Position numbers and translations under genes: made by a program. A model generated the notes under the pieces. That model saw only the letters and a program-made list of their open reading frames with translations. It did not search any database and was not told the DNA's origin. A stretch of DNA of 64,000 nt from Noviluteimonas sp052115395 (GTDB lineage Bacteria; Pseudomonadota; Gammaproteobacteria; Xanthomonadales; Xanthomonadaceae): assembly GCA_052115395.1 (NCBI GenBank), contig JBFRGO010000001.1. One strand, 5' to 3'. Shown here piece after piece: positions 42,927-52,581 of the stretch; position 1 is the first letter of the stretch, and the number at the start of each line of letters is the position of its first letter.

Positions 42927-44522
42927 ATGAAACGAATGCTGCTGGCGGCGATGGCCGCCCTGCTGGTCGGCGGAGTGCACGCCGAAGAAAAAATCGACCT
43001 GACCGTGACCGGTCGCATCCGCCAGGAAGCCTTCACCCATTCGCAGGTCCTGCCGCTACTCACCCACCTGACCGAACAAATCGGCCCCCGCCTCACCAAC
43101 TCCCCCGCGATGGCCCAGGCCAACGCCTGGACCCGCTCGAAATTCAATGAATGGGGCCTGGCCAACGTCCACGACGAAGCCATGACCGACGCCTTCGGCC
43201 GCGGCTGGGAATTCCGTTCGGCCAGCGTCGAAATGCTCAGCCCGCGCGCCTTCCCGCTGCACGCACTGCCGAAAGCGTGGACACCCGGCACCAACGGCCC
43301 GGTCGAAGGCGAGGCCTTCGCCGCCAAGCTCGAATCGAAGACCGACCTGGAGAAATTCAAGGGCAAGCTCAAGGGCAAGATTGTCTTCATCGCCGATGCA
43401 CGCGCCTACAAGCCCGGCGAAAAAGCCGAGTGGACGCGCGAGACCGACGAAACACTCGGCGCGATGAAGTCGCTGGAAGTCCCGGCCGACCAGACCCCCG
43501 AGTCGCGCGAAGAAGCGCGCGAACGCCGCCGCAAGCGCATCGAGTTCACCCCGATGCTCAACCAGTTCCTCGTCGATGAAGGCGCGATCGCCGCGGTCAG
43601 CCCGAGCGGTTGGGACAACGGCATCCTCGTGGTGACCGGCGGCGGTTCCCGCAAGGCGGGCGAATCGATCGGCGTGCCCTCGCTGGCGATGTCCCTGGAG
43701 AACTACAACACCGTCATGCGCGCGCTCGGCCGCAACGAAACCGTGCGCCTGCGCGTGAACGTGGATGCGAACTTCACCAGCGACGCCGATCAACCCGCGT
43801 ACAACACCATCGCCGAAATCCCCGGCACCGGCCCGCACCGCAACGAAGTGGTGATGATCGGCGCGCACATGGATTCCTGGCACGCGGGCACGGGCGCGGC
43901 CGACAACGGCGCCGGCGTGGCGGTGATGATGGAAGCCATGCGCATCCTCAAGGCCGTCGGCGCCAAGCCCGATCGCACGATCCGCGTCGCACTGTGGACC
44001 GGCGAAGAACAAGGCCTGCTGGGTTCGGCCGATTACGTGTCCCGCCACTTCGGCAAATACCCCGATCCGACCGACCCGCAGGAGAAGGCGATGCCGCTCT
44101 CGCTGCGCAAGGTCAAGGGCAAGCTGCAGCCCACGCGCGATTACGGCAACCTCGCCGCGTATTTCAACCTCGACAACGGCGGCGGCAAGATCCGTGGCGT
44201 GTACGCGCAGGAAAACATGGCGGTGGCGCCGATCTTCGAAGCGTGGCTCAAACCTTTCAACGACGTCGGCGCGACCATCGTCACCCAGCGCACCACCGGC
44301 AGCACCGACCACATTTCCTTCGACAACATCGGCCTGCCCGGTTTCCAGTTCGTGCAGGACGACCTGGATTACTTCACGAACGTCCACCACACCGACCTGG
44401 ACGTGCTCGACCACATCGCGCCGGAGGATCTGAAGCAGGCCTCCGCGATCGTGGCCGCGTTCGCCTACAACGCGGCGATGCGCGCGGAGAAGTTGCCGCG
44501 CAAGGCCTTGACCGAAAACTGA
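42927..44522 (+). CDS. Secreted M28-family zinc peptidase
   Basis: A 531-residue aminopeptidase-type enzyme with a signal peptide (MKRMLLAAMAALLVGGVHA). The M28 catalytic set is complete: GAHMDSWHAGTGAADNGAG (His about 314, Asp about 325, two zinc ligands), the general base pair in WTGEEQGLLGS (about 360), NLDNGG (Asp about 410) and STDHISF (His about 457). An inserted PA-like domain (about 130-260) precedes the catalytic half. It likely removes N-terminal residues from peptides in the periplasm or medium. The ATG at 42927 has AGGGGAA upstream. A strong terminator follows. Confidence 0.92.
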   Translation: MKRMLLAAMAALLVGGVHAEEKIDLTVTGRIRQEAFTHSQVLPLLTHLTEQIGPRLTNSPAMAQANAWTRSKFNEWGLANVHDEAMTDAFGRGWEFRSASVEMLSPRAFPLHALPKAWTPGTNGPVEGEAFAAKLESKTDLEKFKGKLKGKIVFIADARAYKPGEKAEWTRETDETLGAMKSLEVPADQTPESREEARERRRKRIEFTPMLNQFLVDEGAIAAVSPSGWDNGILVVTGGGSRKAGESIGVPSLAMSLENYNTVMRALGRNETVRLRVNVDANFTSDADQPAYNTIAEIPGTGPHRNEVVMIGAHMDSWHAGTGAADNGAGVAVMMEAMRILKAVGAKPDRTIRVALWTGEEQGLLGSADYVSRHFGKYPDPTDPQEKAMPLSLRKVKGKLQPTRDYGNLAAYFNLDNGGGKIRGVYAQENMAVAPIFEAWLKPFNDVGATIVTQRTTGSTDHISFDNIGLPGFQFVQDDLDYFTNVHHTDLDVLDHIAPEDLKQASAIVAAFAYNAAMRAEKLPRKALTEN

Positions 44523-44546
44523 GGCGCGGGGTCTTCGCGCACTCAG

Positions 44547-44575
44547 GCGCCCGGTGAATACCGGGCGCTTTATGC
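44547..44575 (+). terminator. Rho-independent terminator after the M28 peptidase gene
   Basis: A perfect 9-bp stem, GCGCCCGGT (44547-44555) and ACCGGGCGC (44560-44568), with loop GAAT and then TTTAT. It closes the peptidase transcript before the porin/kdp operon. Confidence 0.75.
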
Positions 44576-44677
44576 AGAATTTACGGCGCCTCGTGCGTAG
44601 CGAATAGAAGTTTTACGGTCCGCCTTCCGAGAATGCGTGCATGGCCAATGGGGCCAGCCGACCGCATCCCGAAGGCA

Positions 44678-45382
44678 ATGAACCACACCCAGCCCGCCCG
44701 CGCCGCGTTCTGCATCGCCGCGCTGATGGCGCTCGCAACGACCGCGCACGCAGCCGATTTCACCGGCAACGCCACGCTCACCAGCGATTACGTCTGGCGC
44801 GGCAGCACGCAGACGCAGGGCGATCCGGCCGTGCAGGCCGGCTTCAAGGTCGCCGGCGCATCGGGCCTGTATGCATCGGCCTGGGGGTCGAGCGTCGAGT
44901 TCGCTCCGGAAACGCATGCGAGCAGCGAGCTCGACTTCACCCTGGGATGGAGCAAATCGCTGTCGGAGGTCTGGGCGCTCGACGTCAACGTCCTGCGCTA
45001 TCAGTACCCCGCCACCACGGTCGACCTCAACTGGACCGAACTCAATTCCACGCTCACGTGGAAGAACAACTACTGGGCTTCGCTCGGCTGGTCCAACGAG
45101 GCGCTCGGGTACGACGCAAGCGGCACCTACGCTCTGGTCGGCGCCAGGTTCCCGATCAACGACAAGTTCCGCCTGGAAGGCGCGCTGGCGCATTACTTCC
45201 TGGACAAAGACGTCGTCGCCGAGAACGGCTACACGCACGGCTCTGCGAGCGCGGTGTGGGCATTCCACGCGCCATTCGAACTGCGCCTCACCGCGCACGG
45301 CACCGATTCGAACGCGAAGCGCATCTTCGGCGACGACTTCGCCGGCGCGCGCTTCGAAGCGGCCCTGCAAGCCAACTTCTGA
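44678..45382 (+). CDS. TorF-family outer-membrane porin
   Basis: A 234-residue protein with a signal peptide (cleavage near AHA-AD at about residue 25) and beta-barrel strands throughout, ending with the Phe of ARFEAALQANF. The start of the mature part, ADFTGNATLTSDYVWRGSTQ, is the TorF family signature. Its stop is followed 10 bp later by kdpF, so it is probably the first gene of the kdp operon. That suggests a route for potassium across the outer membrane, which is inference. The ATG at 44678 is taken because it gives a normal signal peptide; the ribosome site GAAGG is close. Confidence 0.85.
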   Translation: MNHTQPARAAFCIAALMALATTAHAADFTGNATLTSDYVWRGSTQTQGDPAVQAGFKVAGASGLYASAWGSSVEFAPETHASSELDFTLGWSKSLSEVWALDVNVLRYQYPATTVDLNWTELNSTLTWKNNYWASLGWSNEALGYDASGTYALVGARFPINDKFRLEGALAHYFLDKDVVAENGYTHGSASAVWAFHAPFELRLTAHGTDSNAKRIFGDDFAGARFEAALQANF

Positions 45383-45392
45383 GGAGAACGAC

Positions 45393-45485
45393 ATGCCCGA
45401 CTGGCTGATGATCGTGTGCGGCGTGACGGCGATCGTCGCGAGCGCCTATCTGCTCTACGTGATCCTGCGCCCCGAGCGCTTCTGA
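45393..45485 (+). CDS. kdpF: Potassium-transporting ATPase subunit KdpF
   Basis: A 30-residue single-span membrane peptide, MPDWLMIVCGVTAIVASAYL and LYVILRPERF, the usual KdpF length and sequence type. KdpF stabilises the KdpABC complex in the inner membrane. GAGGAGA at 45381-45387 is a strong ribosome site overlapping the porin stop. kdpA follows after 12 bp. Confidence 0.9.
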   Translation: MPDWLMIVCGVTAIVASAYLLYVILRPERF

Positions 45486-45497
45486 CGAGACACGACG

Positions 45498-47213
45498 ATG
45501 ATCGAAGCACTGCTTGTCTTCGCGCTCGCGATCGGCCTCGGCTCGCCGATCGGGCGCTACCTCGCCGCGGTGATGCGCGGCGGACCCATGAAGGTCGACG
45601 GCGTGTTCGGCTGGATCGAACGCCCGATTTACCGTTTGCTCGGTACCGATCCGGCGAAAGGCATGTCCTGGCGCGGTTACGCTAAAGCCTTCCTGCTAAG
45701 CAACCTGTTCGTCGGACTGTTGGTGTGGGCGCAGTTCATGGCGCAGGCCTGGCTGCCGCTGAACCCCGACGCGATTGGGAACATGCGCTGGGACACCGCG
45801 CTGCACACGATGGTCTCGTTCCTGACGAACACCAACCAGCAGCATTATTCCGGCCAGGCGCAACTGTCCTATCTCTCGCAGATGGTCGGCATCGTCGGCC
45901 TGCAGATCGTCACGCCGATGATGGGTCTTGCACTGGTGGTTGCGACGCTGCGTGCGCTGATGGGTGGCCGCCAGGCGATGGCGCCGGGTGTCGCACCGGC
46001 GAGCACCGCGGGCAGCGAAGCCGACGTCGGGAATTATTGGGCGGACGTCGTGCGCGCCACGGTGCGCGTGATGCTGCCGCTGTGCCTGGCGTGGAGCCTG
46101 TTGCTCGCATCGCAAGGCGTGCCGGCGACCTTGCAATCGGGTCCGACGGCGACGCCGGTCGACGTGTCGGTCGAAATGAAACAGCAGAAGATCCCGCTCG
46201 GGCCGGTCGCGCCGATGGTCGCTGCAAAACAACTCGGCACCAACGGCGGCGGTTGGTATGGGCCCAACAGCACGATGCCGCTCGAGAACCCGACGCCGTT
46301 CTCCAACGTGCTGCAGATGCTCGCCATCCTCCTGCTGCCGGTGTCGGTCGCCTTCATGGTCGGCCCCTTCATCGGGCGCAGGAAGTTCACGGCGTTGGTG
46401 TTCGGCAGCATGCTCGCGATGTCGCTGGTCTCCACGGGCGCCGGCATGTGGCTCGAAGGGCACGGTTCGGCGGCGCTCGACCCGGCCGTGATGGAAGGCA
46501 AGGAAGTCCGGTTCGGCGCCGATGCCTCCGCGTTGTGGGCGATGGTCACGACGCAGACCAGCAACGGCTCGGTCAACGCGATGCACGATTCGCTCGCGCC
46601 CCTGACGGGCCTGGGCACGTTGTCGAACATGTTGATCAACGCGATCTGGGGCGGCATCGGTTGTGGCCTGCAGCAATTCCTCGTGTACCTGTTGCTCGCG
46701 GTGTTCCTGGCCGGATTGATGACGGGGCGCACGCCTGAATTGTTCGGTCGCAAGATCGAGGCAAGCGAAGTGCGCCTGCTCTCCCTGCTGATCCTGTTGC
46801 AGCCCGCCGTCGTGCTCGGATTCACCGCACTCACGCTGGCCTTGCCGGCGTTCACCGGCAATTCCAACCCGGGCTTCCACGGCATCAGCCAGGTCTTCTA
46901 CGAGTACACCTCGGCGTTCGCCAACAACGGCTCGGGGTTCGAAGGCCTGGGCGATGGAACGTATTGGTGGAACCTGACGTGCACGCTCGTGCTCGCGCTC
47001 GGGCGCTATCCCGCGCTCATCGTGCCGCTGGCCGTGGCCGCAAGCATGGCGCGCAAGCGACATGCGCCGGAAAGCGCCGGCAGCCTCCACGTCGAAACAC
47101 CGACGTTCTCGATCACGCTCATCGCGGTGGTCGCGATCATCACCCTGTTGCAGTTCATGCCTGCGCTGGTGCTGGGGCCGGTGGCCGAGCACCTGAGCCT
47201 TGCGGCGCACTGA
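45498..47213 (+). CDS. kdpA: Potassium-transporting ATPase subunit KdpA
   Basis: A 571-residue inner-membrane protein of the SKT superfamily with about ten membrane helices. The four selectivity-filter loops are recognisable: TNTNQQHYSGQAQLSY, GTNGGGWYGPNS, TTQTSNGSVNAM and FANNGSGFEG. KdpA forms the potassium channel of the P-type ATPase. The start is the ATG at 45498. It is followed 9 bp later by kdpB. Confidence 0.97.
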   Translation: MIEALLVFALAIGLGSPIGRYLAAVMRGGPMKVDGVFGWIERPIYRLLGTDPAKGMSWRGYAKAFLLSNLFVGLLVWAQFMAQAWLPLNPDAIGNMRWDTALHTMVSFLTNTNQQHYSGQAQLSYLSQMVGIVGLQIVTPMMGLALVVATLRALMGGRQAMAPGVAPASTAGSEADVGNYWADVVRATVRVMLPLCLAWSLLLASQGVPATLQSGPTATPVDVSVEMKQQKIPLGPVAPMVAAKQLGTNGGGWYGPNSTMPLENPTPFSNVLQMLAILLLPVSVAFMVGPFIGRRKFTALVFGSMLAMSLVSTGAGMWLEGHGSAALDPAVMEGKEVRFGADASALWAMVTTQTSNGSVNAMHDSLAPLTGLGTLSNMLINAIWGGIGCGLQQFLVYLLLAVFLAGLMTGRTPELFGRKIEASEVRLLSLLILLQPAVVLGFTALTLALPAFTGNSNPGFHGISQVFYEYTSAFANNGSGFEGLGDGTYWWNLTCTLVLALGRYPALIVPLAVAASMARKRHAPESAGSLHVETPTFSITLIAVVAIITLLQFMPALVLGPVAEHLSLAAH

Positions 47214-47222
47214 GGACTTCCC

Positions 47223-49295
47223 ATGATCCAGACCGATTACCAGATCAAGACCCAGCGCACGCACCCGGCGCTGATCGACGCCGCCGGCGTGCGCAGCGCC
47301 ATCCGCGATTCGTTCCGCAAGCTCGCGCCGTGGCACTTGGTGCGCAGCCCGGTGATGTTGATCGTCGCCGTGGGCACGGTGCTCGCCGCGCTGATCACGA
47401 TGGCCGGTGCGGCGCCGGGCGGTTTCGGTTGGTCGGTGACGGTCATCCTGTTCGTCACGGTGTTGTTCGCCAATTTCGCCGAAGCCGTCGCCGAAGCGCG
47501 GGGCCGCGGCCAGGCGGCGTCGTTGCGACGGGCGCGCAAGGATCTCGTCGCGCGTCGCCTCGTCGACGGCAAGGCCTACGCTGCCAGCGTGCGCGGCGCC
47601 GAAACCAGCGTGCCTGCGGCGGAACTCGCGCCCGGCGATCTCGTCGTCGTCTCCGCGGGCGAGTTGATTCCCGCCGATGGCGAGATCGTGCACGGTGTCG
47701 CGACGATCAACGAATCCGCCGTCACCGGCGAGTCGGCACCGGTCCTGCGCGAGGCCGGCACCGATCGCAGCGGCGTGATCGGCGGCACCAAGGTGTTGTC
47801 CGACGAAATCATCGTGCGCATCACGGCCGAGCCGGGCCATGGCTTCCTCGACCGCATGATCGCGCTGGTCGAAGGCGCCAATCGGCAGAAGACGCCGAAC
47901 GAAATCGCGCTGACAATGTTGCTGGCGGCGATGACGCTTTCGTTCGTGATCGTCTGCGCGACGTTGCCGGCGATCGGCGCCTTCGTCGGCGTCCGGATCG
48001 ATCCGCTGCTGTTGATCGCGCTGCTCGTCTGCCTGATCCCCACCACGATCGGCGGCCTGCTGCCGGCGATCGGCATCGCGGGCATGAACCGCGCGCTGTC
48101 GGCGAACGTGTTGGCGAAGTCGGGCAAGGCCGTGGAAGTGGCGGGCGACGTGGATGTGTTGCTGCTCGACAAGACCGGCACGATCACCCACGGCGATCGG
48201 CAGGCCACGGCGTTCCACCCGCTCGCTTCGATCAACGCCGACCAACTGCGCGACGCCGCCCTGCTCTCCTCGCTCGCCGATCCGACGCCCGAAGGCAAAT
48301 CGATCGTCAAACTGGCGCGCCAGCAAGGCGCGGTGATGGTCGACCCGGATGATGCGCACTTCATCGCGTTCACGGCGCAGACGCGCATGTCCGGCGTCGA
48401 CCTGGAAGGCGGCGCGCGCGCGATCCGCAAGGGCGCCGGCGATGCGATCGAACAGCACGTGCTCGCGCTGGGCGGCATCGTGCCGCCCGAACTGCGCGCG
48501 CGCGTCGACCAGGTCGCACGCCAGGGCGCGACGCCGCTGGTCGTCAGCGAAGGCAAATACGTCCTCGGTGTCGTCGAGTTGTCCGACGTGGTGAAGCACG
48601 GGGTCAAGGAACGCTTCGCCCGCTTGCGCGAGATGGGCGTGCGCACCGTCATGATCACCGGCGACAACCCGTTGACCGCCGCAGCGATCGCCGCCGAAGC
48701 CGGCGTCGACGACTTCATCGCGCAAGCGCGGCCGGAAGACAAACTCGAACGCATCCGCGCCGAGCAGGCCGGCGGTCGCCTCGTCGCCATGGTCGGTGAC
48801 GGCACCAACGATGCACCCGCGCTTGCGCAGGCCGATGTCGGCCTTGCGATGAACTCCGGCACGCAGGCGGCGAAGGAAGCCGGCAACATGGTCGACCTGG
48901 ACAGCGACCCGGCCAAGCTCGTCGCCGTCGTGGAAGTCGGCAAACAACAGCTGATCACACGCGGCGCGCTGACGACCTTCTCTCTCGCCAACGATGTCTC
49001 CAAGTACTTTGCGATCCTGCCCGCCCTGTTCGCGGCCGCGATCCCGTCGATGGCCGCGCTCAACGTGATGGGACTGTCGAGCCCGCGCAACGCGGTGGTC
49101 TCGGCGCTGGTGTTCAACGCGCTGGTGATTCCCGCGTTGATCCCGCTGGCCTTGCGCGGCGTGCGCTTCAAGCCGGCCAACGCCACCGCGTTGTTGCGCC
49201 GGAACATGTTGGTTTACGGCGTGGGCGGCGTGTTGCTGCCGTTCGTCGCCATCAAAGTGATCGACGTGGCGCTCGCTGCCACCATCGGCGCCTGA
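47223..49295 (+). CDS. kdpB: Potassium-transporting ATPase ATP-binding subunit KdpB
   Basis: A 690-residue P-type ATPase. The phosphorylation site DKTGT lies at about residue 316 (LLLDKTGTITHGD). The actuator loop TGES is in VTGESAPVLRE, and the hinge motif is GDGTNDAPALAQADVGLAM. Transmembrane segments flank these domains. KdpB hydrolyses ATP to drive K+ uptake at very low external potassium. Start at the ATG at 47223; kdpC begins 11 bp after its stop. Confidence 0.97.
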   Translation: MIQTDYQIKTQRTHPALIDAAGVRSAIRDSFRKLAPWHLVRSPVMLIVAVGTVLAALITMAGAAPGGFGWSVTVILFVTVLFANFAEAVAEARGRGQAASLRRARKDLVARRLVDGKAYAASVRGAETSVPAAELAPGDLVVVSAGELIPADGEIVHGVATINESAVTGESAPVLREAGTDRSGVIGGTKVLSDEIIVRITAEPGHGFLDRMIALVEGANRQKTPNEIALTMLLAAMTLSFVIVCATLPAIGAFVGVRIDPLLLIALLVCLIPTTIGGLLPAIGIAGMNRALSANVLAKSGKAVEVAGDVDVLLLDKTGTITHGDRQATAFHPLASINADQLRDAALLSSLADPTPEGKSIVKLARQQGAVMVDPDDAHFIAFTAQTRMSGVDLEGGARAIRKGAGDAIEQHVLALGGIVPPELRARVDQVARQGATPLVVSEGKYVLGVVELSDVVKHGVKERFARLREMGVRTVMITGDNPLTAAAIAAEAGVDDFIAQARPEDKLERIRAEQAGGRLVAMVGDGTNDAPALAQADVGLAMNSGTQAAKEAGNMVDLDSDPAKLVAVVEVGKQQLITRGALTTFSLANDVSKYFAILPALFAAAIPSMAALNVMGLSSPRNAVVSALVFNALVIPALIPLALRGVRFKPANATALLRRNMLVYGVGGVLLPFVAIKVIDVALAATIGA

Positions 49296-49306
49296 GGAGG
49301 CCTGAA

Positions 49307-49918
49307 GTGAAGCATTCGAACCTTCCGCTGCGCGACGCGACGCTCCAGGACCATGCCGGCCTGCGCGCGCCCTTGCTGTTTTCGCTGGTGATCCTCGTCG
49401 GCTTCGGCCTGTCGTATTCGCTGGCGGGCACAGGCCTGGGCCAGATCTTTCCGTCGGCGACCGACGGAAGCGCGATCGCCCGCGATGGCCGCCTCGTCGG
49501 ATCGGCGTTGCTTGCACAGCCCTTCGCCGATGCGCGGTATTTCCAGCCGCGTCCCTCGGCGGCGAACTACGACCCGATGGCCGCGGCCGGCAGCAACCAG
49601 GCGCGGGGCAATCCGGACCTGCGCAAGCGCATCGAACAAACGCGCGCCGCCGTTTCCGCGCGCGATGGCATCGCGCCTTCGGACGTGCCCGACGAGATGC
49701 TCACCCAATCGGGCAGCGGGCTGGATCCGGACATCACGCCGGCGGGCGCGGCCATGCAGGTCGCACGCGTAGCACGGGCGCGCGGCCTGGCGCCCGACCG
49801 CGTCCGCGACCTGGTCGCGGCGCACACCCTTTCGCCGCAGTTCGGCCTGCTCGGACAGCCACGCGTTAATGTGCTGCAACTGAACCTGGCCCTCGACGCG
49901 CTGCAGCCGACACGATGA
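49307..49918 (+). CDS. kdpC: Potassium-transporting ATPase subunit KdpC
   Basis: A 203-residue subunit with one N-terminal membrane helix (LLFSLVILVGFGLSYSLAG) and a periplasmic domain that stabilises the complex. The family motifs FADARYFQPRPSAANYDPM and GNPDLRKRIEQ are present. The start is a GTG at 49307, supported by GAGGAGG upstream. Its stop overlaps the kdpD ATG (ATGA). Confidence 0.95.
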   Translation: MKHSNLPLRDATLQDHAGLRAPLLFSLVILVGFGLSYSLAGTGLGQIFPSATDGSAIARDGRLVGSALLAQPFADARYFQPRPSAANYDPMAAAGSNQARGNPDLRKRIEQTRAAVSARDGIAPSDVPDEMLTQSGSGLDPDITPAGAAMQVARVARARGLAPDRVRDLVAAHTLSPQFGLLGQPRVNVLQLNLALDALQPTR

Positions 49919-52581
49919 CCGACGACCGCAGCGCCACCCTTCGACAGGCCCAGGCCAACGCGCTGCTGGGCGAACTGCGACGCGAAGGCAGCGGGCGGCT
50001 CACGATCTTCCTCGGCGCCGCGCCGGGCGTGGGCAAGACCTACGCGATGCTCGCGCGCGCGCAGGCGTTGTTGAAACAGGGCGTCGATGTTTGCGTGGGG
50101 ATCGCCGAAACGCACGGTCGCGTCGAAACGCAGGCGTTGCTCGAAGGCCTGCCGATCGTGCCGCGCAAGCGTATCGACTACCAGGGACGAATGCTCGAGG
50201 AACTCGACCTCGAAGCATTGCTCGCACGCAAGCCCGCGGTGGCGCTGGTCGACGAACTGGCGCACCGCAACGTCCCGGGCAGCCGGCACGAGCGGCGATG
50301 GCAGGACGTGATCGACCTACTCGACGCCGGGATCGACGTTTACACCACGATCAACATCCAGCACCTTGAAAGCCTGAACGACGTCGTGCACCGGATCACC
50401 GGCGTGCGCGTGAGCGAAACCGTGCCGGACCTGGTGTTCGACCGGCTGCGCGACATCCTGCTGGTCGACCTGCCGCCGCGCGAACTGATCGAACGCTTGC
50501 AGCAAGGCAAGGTGTACGTGCCCGAGCAGGCGACGCATGCGCTGCAGGCGTTCTTTTCGCCCTCCAATCTCACCGCACTGCGCGAGCTGGCGATGCAGAC
50601 GGCCGCCGACCGCGTGGACAGCGACCTGCGCGAGGCGCAGGCGGCGCGCGGGTTGCCTGGCGTGCCGCTGCGTCGTCGCGTGCTCGTCGCGATCGATGGG
50701 CTCGGGCAATCGGAATATCTCGTGCGCATCGCGCGTCGGCTAGCCGAACGACGCGACGCGCCGTGGACAGTCGTCACCGTACAGTCCGGCGGCCCGATGC
50801 CGTCGCAGCAGCAGATGGAGATCGACCGCGCGTTCGCGCTCGCGCGACGCCTCGGCGGCGACACCGAGTTGTTGCACGGCGGGAACATCGTCGACGCCAT
50901 CCTCGACCAGGCCACGCGCGTCGGCGCTTCCACCATCGTGCTGGGCCGAACGCGCGAGCGGCCGGTCGCGCGCATGTTCAACCGCACGCTGACGCAGCAA
51001 CTGCTGCAACGCGGCGCGCACTTCGAGTTGACCATCGTCAGCACGCCCGAGGCACGCGCGCGTTCGCGGCGTTCGCTCCGGCAATCGGGCCCGTGGCTGA
51101 GCCGGCGCGATGTCGTGTTGGCGCTGTTGTCGGCCGTGTTCGCGACGGCTGCCGGCGCAATCGCCGAGCGTTGGGTCGGCCTGGACGATCTGTCGTTGGT
51201 GTTCATCGTCGCGGTGGTGCTGGTGGCGACGCGGACCCGCATGGCGGCGGCGGTCCTGGCTGCCACGCTGTGCTTTCTTTCGTACACGTTCTTCTTCATC
51301 GAGCCGCGCTTCACGTTCTATATCGGCGCGCGGCAAGGCGTCGCGACCGTCATCCTGTTCCTCATCGCCGCGCTGGTCGCCGGTCGCCTGGCCTCGCGCC
51401 TGCGCATGCAGGTGATCGCGTTGCGCGCGGCGAACGCGCACACCACTGCGCTGCAGACGCTGAGCCGGCAACTCGCCGCCGCGGCCGACGTGGGACAGGT
51501 CGTCAACGCCGGGCGCGTCGCACTGAAACAGGCCACCGGCGCCGAGGCGCTGGTCCAGCCGGATGATGCGCCGCTGTCCGCCGATGGCGCGCATGCCTTG
51601 TCGGAGAAGGACATCGCCGCGGCGGATTGGGCCCTCGGACACGGGCAACCCGCCGGGCATTTCACTGACACACTCGGGAATGCGGACTGGTGGTTCATGC
51701 CGCTGATGGTCGAGCGCTCGGCCAAGGGAATGATCGGATTGCGTTTTCCGGCGAGCGCACCGCGCCTGCCGCCCGAACAACGACGCCTGATCGAAGCGAT
51801 GGCCGACGACATCGCGCAGGCGATCGTGCGGACGCGCCTGGTCTCCGACCTTGCCGACGCGCGCGTCACCACCGAGACCGAACAGTTGCGCTCGGCGTTG
51901 TTGTCGTCGGTATCCCACGACTTGCGCTCGCCGCTGGCGTCGATCATCGGCGCTGCCGAAACACTCGATACCTACGGGCGCACGATGGGCGAAGACGATC
52001 GCCGCAGCCTGCTGGAAACGGTGCGGCTGGAAGGCGAGCGGCTGGACCGCTACATCCAGAACCTGCTCGACATGACGCGCCTGGGGCACCGCGGCCTCAC
52101 CCTCAATCGCGATTGGATCGGCGTGGACGAGCTGATCGGTTCGGCCACCTCCCGCCTCCAGCGCTACCAGCCCGACATCCGCTTCGACCTGCATATCGCC
52201 GAGCACCTGGCCCCCCTCTGGGTGCATCCGGCGCTGGTCGAACAGGCGATCTTCAACGTGATCGAGAACGCCGCGAAGTTCTCGCCGGCGGGCGCGCCGG
52301 TGACGGTGGAAGCGATGGACGTTGACGGCCAGCTGCGCGTCGACGTGCGCGATCACGGGCCCGGCATTCCCGAAGAAGAACGGCAACGCATCTTCGACAT
52401 GTTCTACAGCGTCGAGCGGGGCGATCGCGGGCGCCAGGGCACCGGATTGGGCCTGGCGATCACGCAGGGCATGATCGGCGCGCACGGCGGGAGCGTCGAA
52501 GCGCTCCCCGGCCATGATGGTCGCGGCACCACCATCCGGATTACGCTGCCGCGCATGCAACCCCCGACGACTAGTCGATGA
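49915..52581 (+). CDS. kdpD: Sensor histidine kinase KdpD
   Basis: An 888-residue osmo/potassium sensor. The N-terminal KdpD domain has Walker A GAAPGVGKTYAML (34-46), then a USP-like domain (about 253-375). Four membrane helices follow (about 398-495), a GAF-like region (about 510-640), a HisKA domain with the acceptor His in SSVSHDLRSPLASI (about 664) and an HATPase domain (NVIENAAKFSPAG and GTGLGLAITQGM). It phosphorylates KdpE and switches on kdp transcription under K+ limitation. Overlaps of 4 bp join it to kdpC and kdpE. Confidence 0.96.
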   Translation: MTDDRSATLRQAQANALLGELRREGSGRLTIFLGAAPGVGKTYAMLARAQALLKQGVDVCVGIAETHGRVETQALLEGLPIVPRKRIDYQGRMLEELDLEALLARKPAVALVDELAHRNVPGSRHERRWQDVIDLLDAGIDVYTTINIQHLESLNDVVHRITGVRVSETVPDLVFDRLRDILLVDLPPRELIERLQQGKVYVPEQATHALQAFFSPSNLTALRELAMQTAADRVDSDLREAQAARGLPGVPLRRRVLVAIDGLGQSEYLVRIARRLAERRDAPWTVVTVQSGGPMPSQQQMEIDRAFALARRLGGDTELLHGGNIVDAILDQATRVGASTIVLGRTRERPVARMFNRTLTQQLLQRGAHFELTIVSTPEARARSRRSLRQSGPWLSRRDVVLALLSAVFATAAGAIAERWVGLDDLSLVFIVAVVLVATRTRMAAAVLAATLCFLSYTFFFIEPRFTFYIGARQGVATVILFLIAALVAGRLASRLRMQVIALRAANAHTTALQTLSRQLAAAADVGQVVNAGRVALKQATGAEALVQPDDAPLSADGAHALSEKDIAAADWALGHGQPAGHFTDTLGNADWWFMPLMVERSAKGMIGLRFPASAPRLPPEQRRLIEAMADDIAQAIVRTRLVSDLADARVTTETEQLRSALLSSVSHDLRSPLASIIGAAETLDTYGRTMGEDDRRSLLETVRLEGERLDRYIQNLLDMTRLGHRGLTLNRDWIGVDELIGSATSRLQRYQPDIRFDLHIAEHLAPLWVHPALVEQAIFNVIENAAKFSPAGAPVTVEAMDVDGQLRVDVRDHGPGIPEEERQRIFDMFYSVERGDRGRQGTGLGLAITQGMIGAHGGSVEALPGHDGRGTTIRITLPRMQPPTTSR

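Noticed and set aside
42284..43390. Minus-strand frame of 368 codons through the 42430-42926 block
   Set aside because: No ribosome site, overlaps two real genes at its ends and shows no domain; described as a possible repeat element instead.
45696..49517. Minus-strand open frame of 1273 codons opposite kdpA and kdpB
   Set aside because: Shadow of the well-supported kdp genes; Arg/His/Gln-rich composition with no domain.
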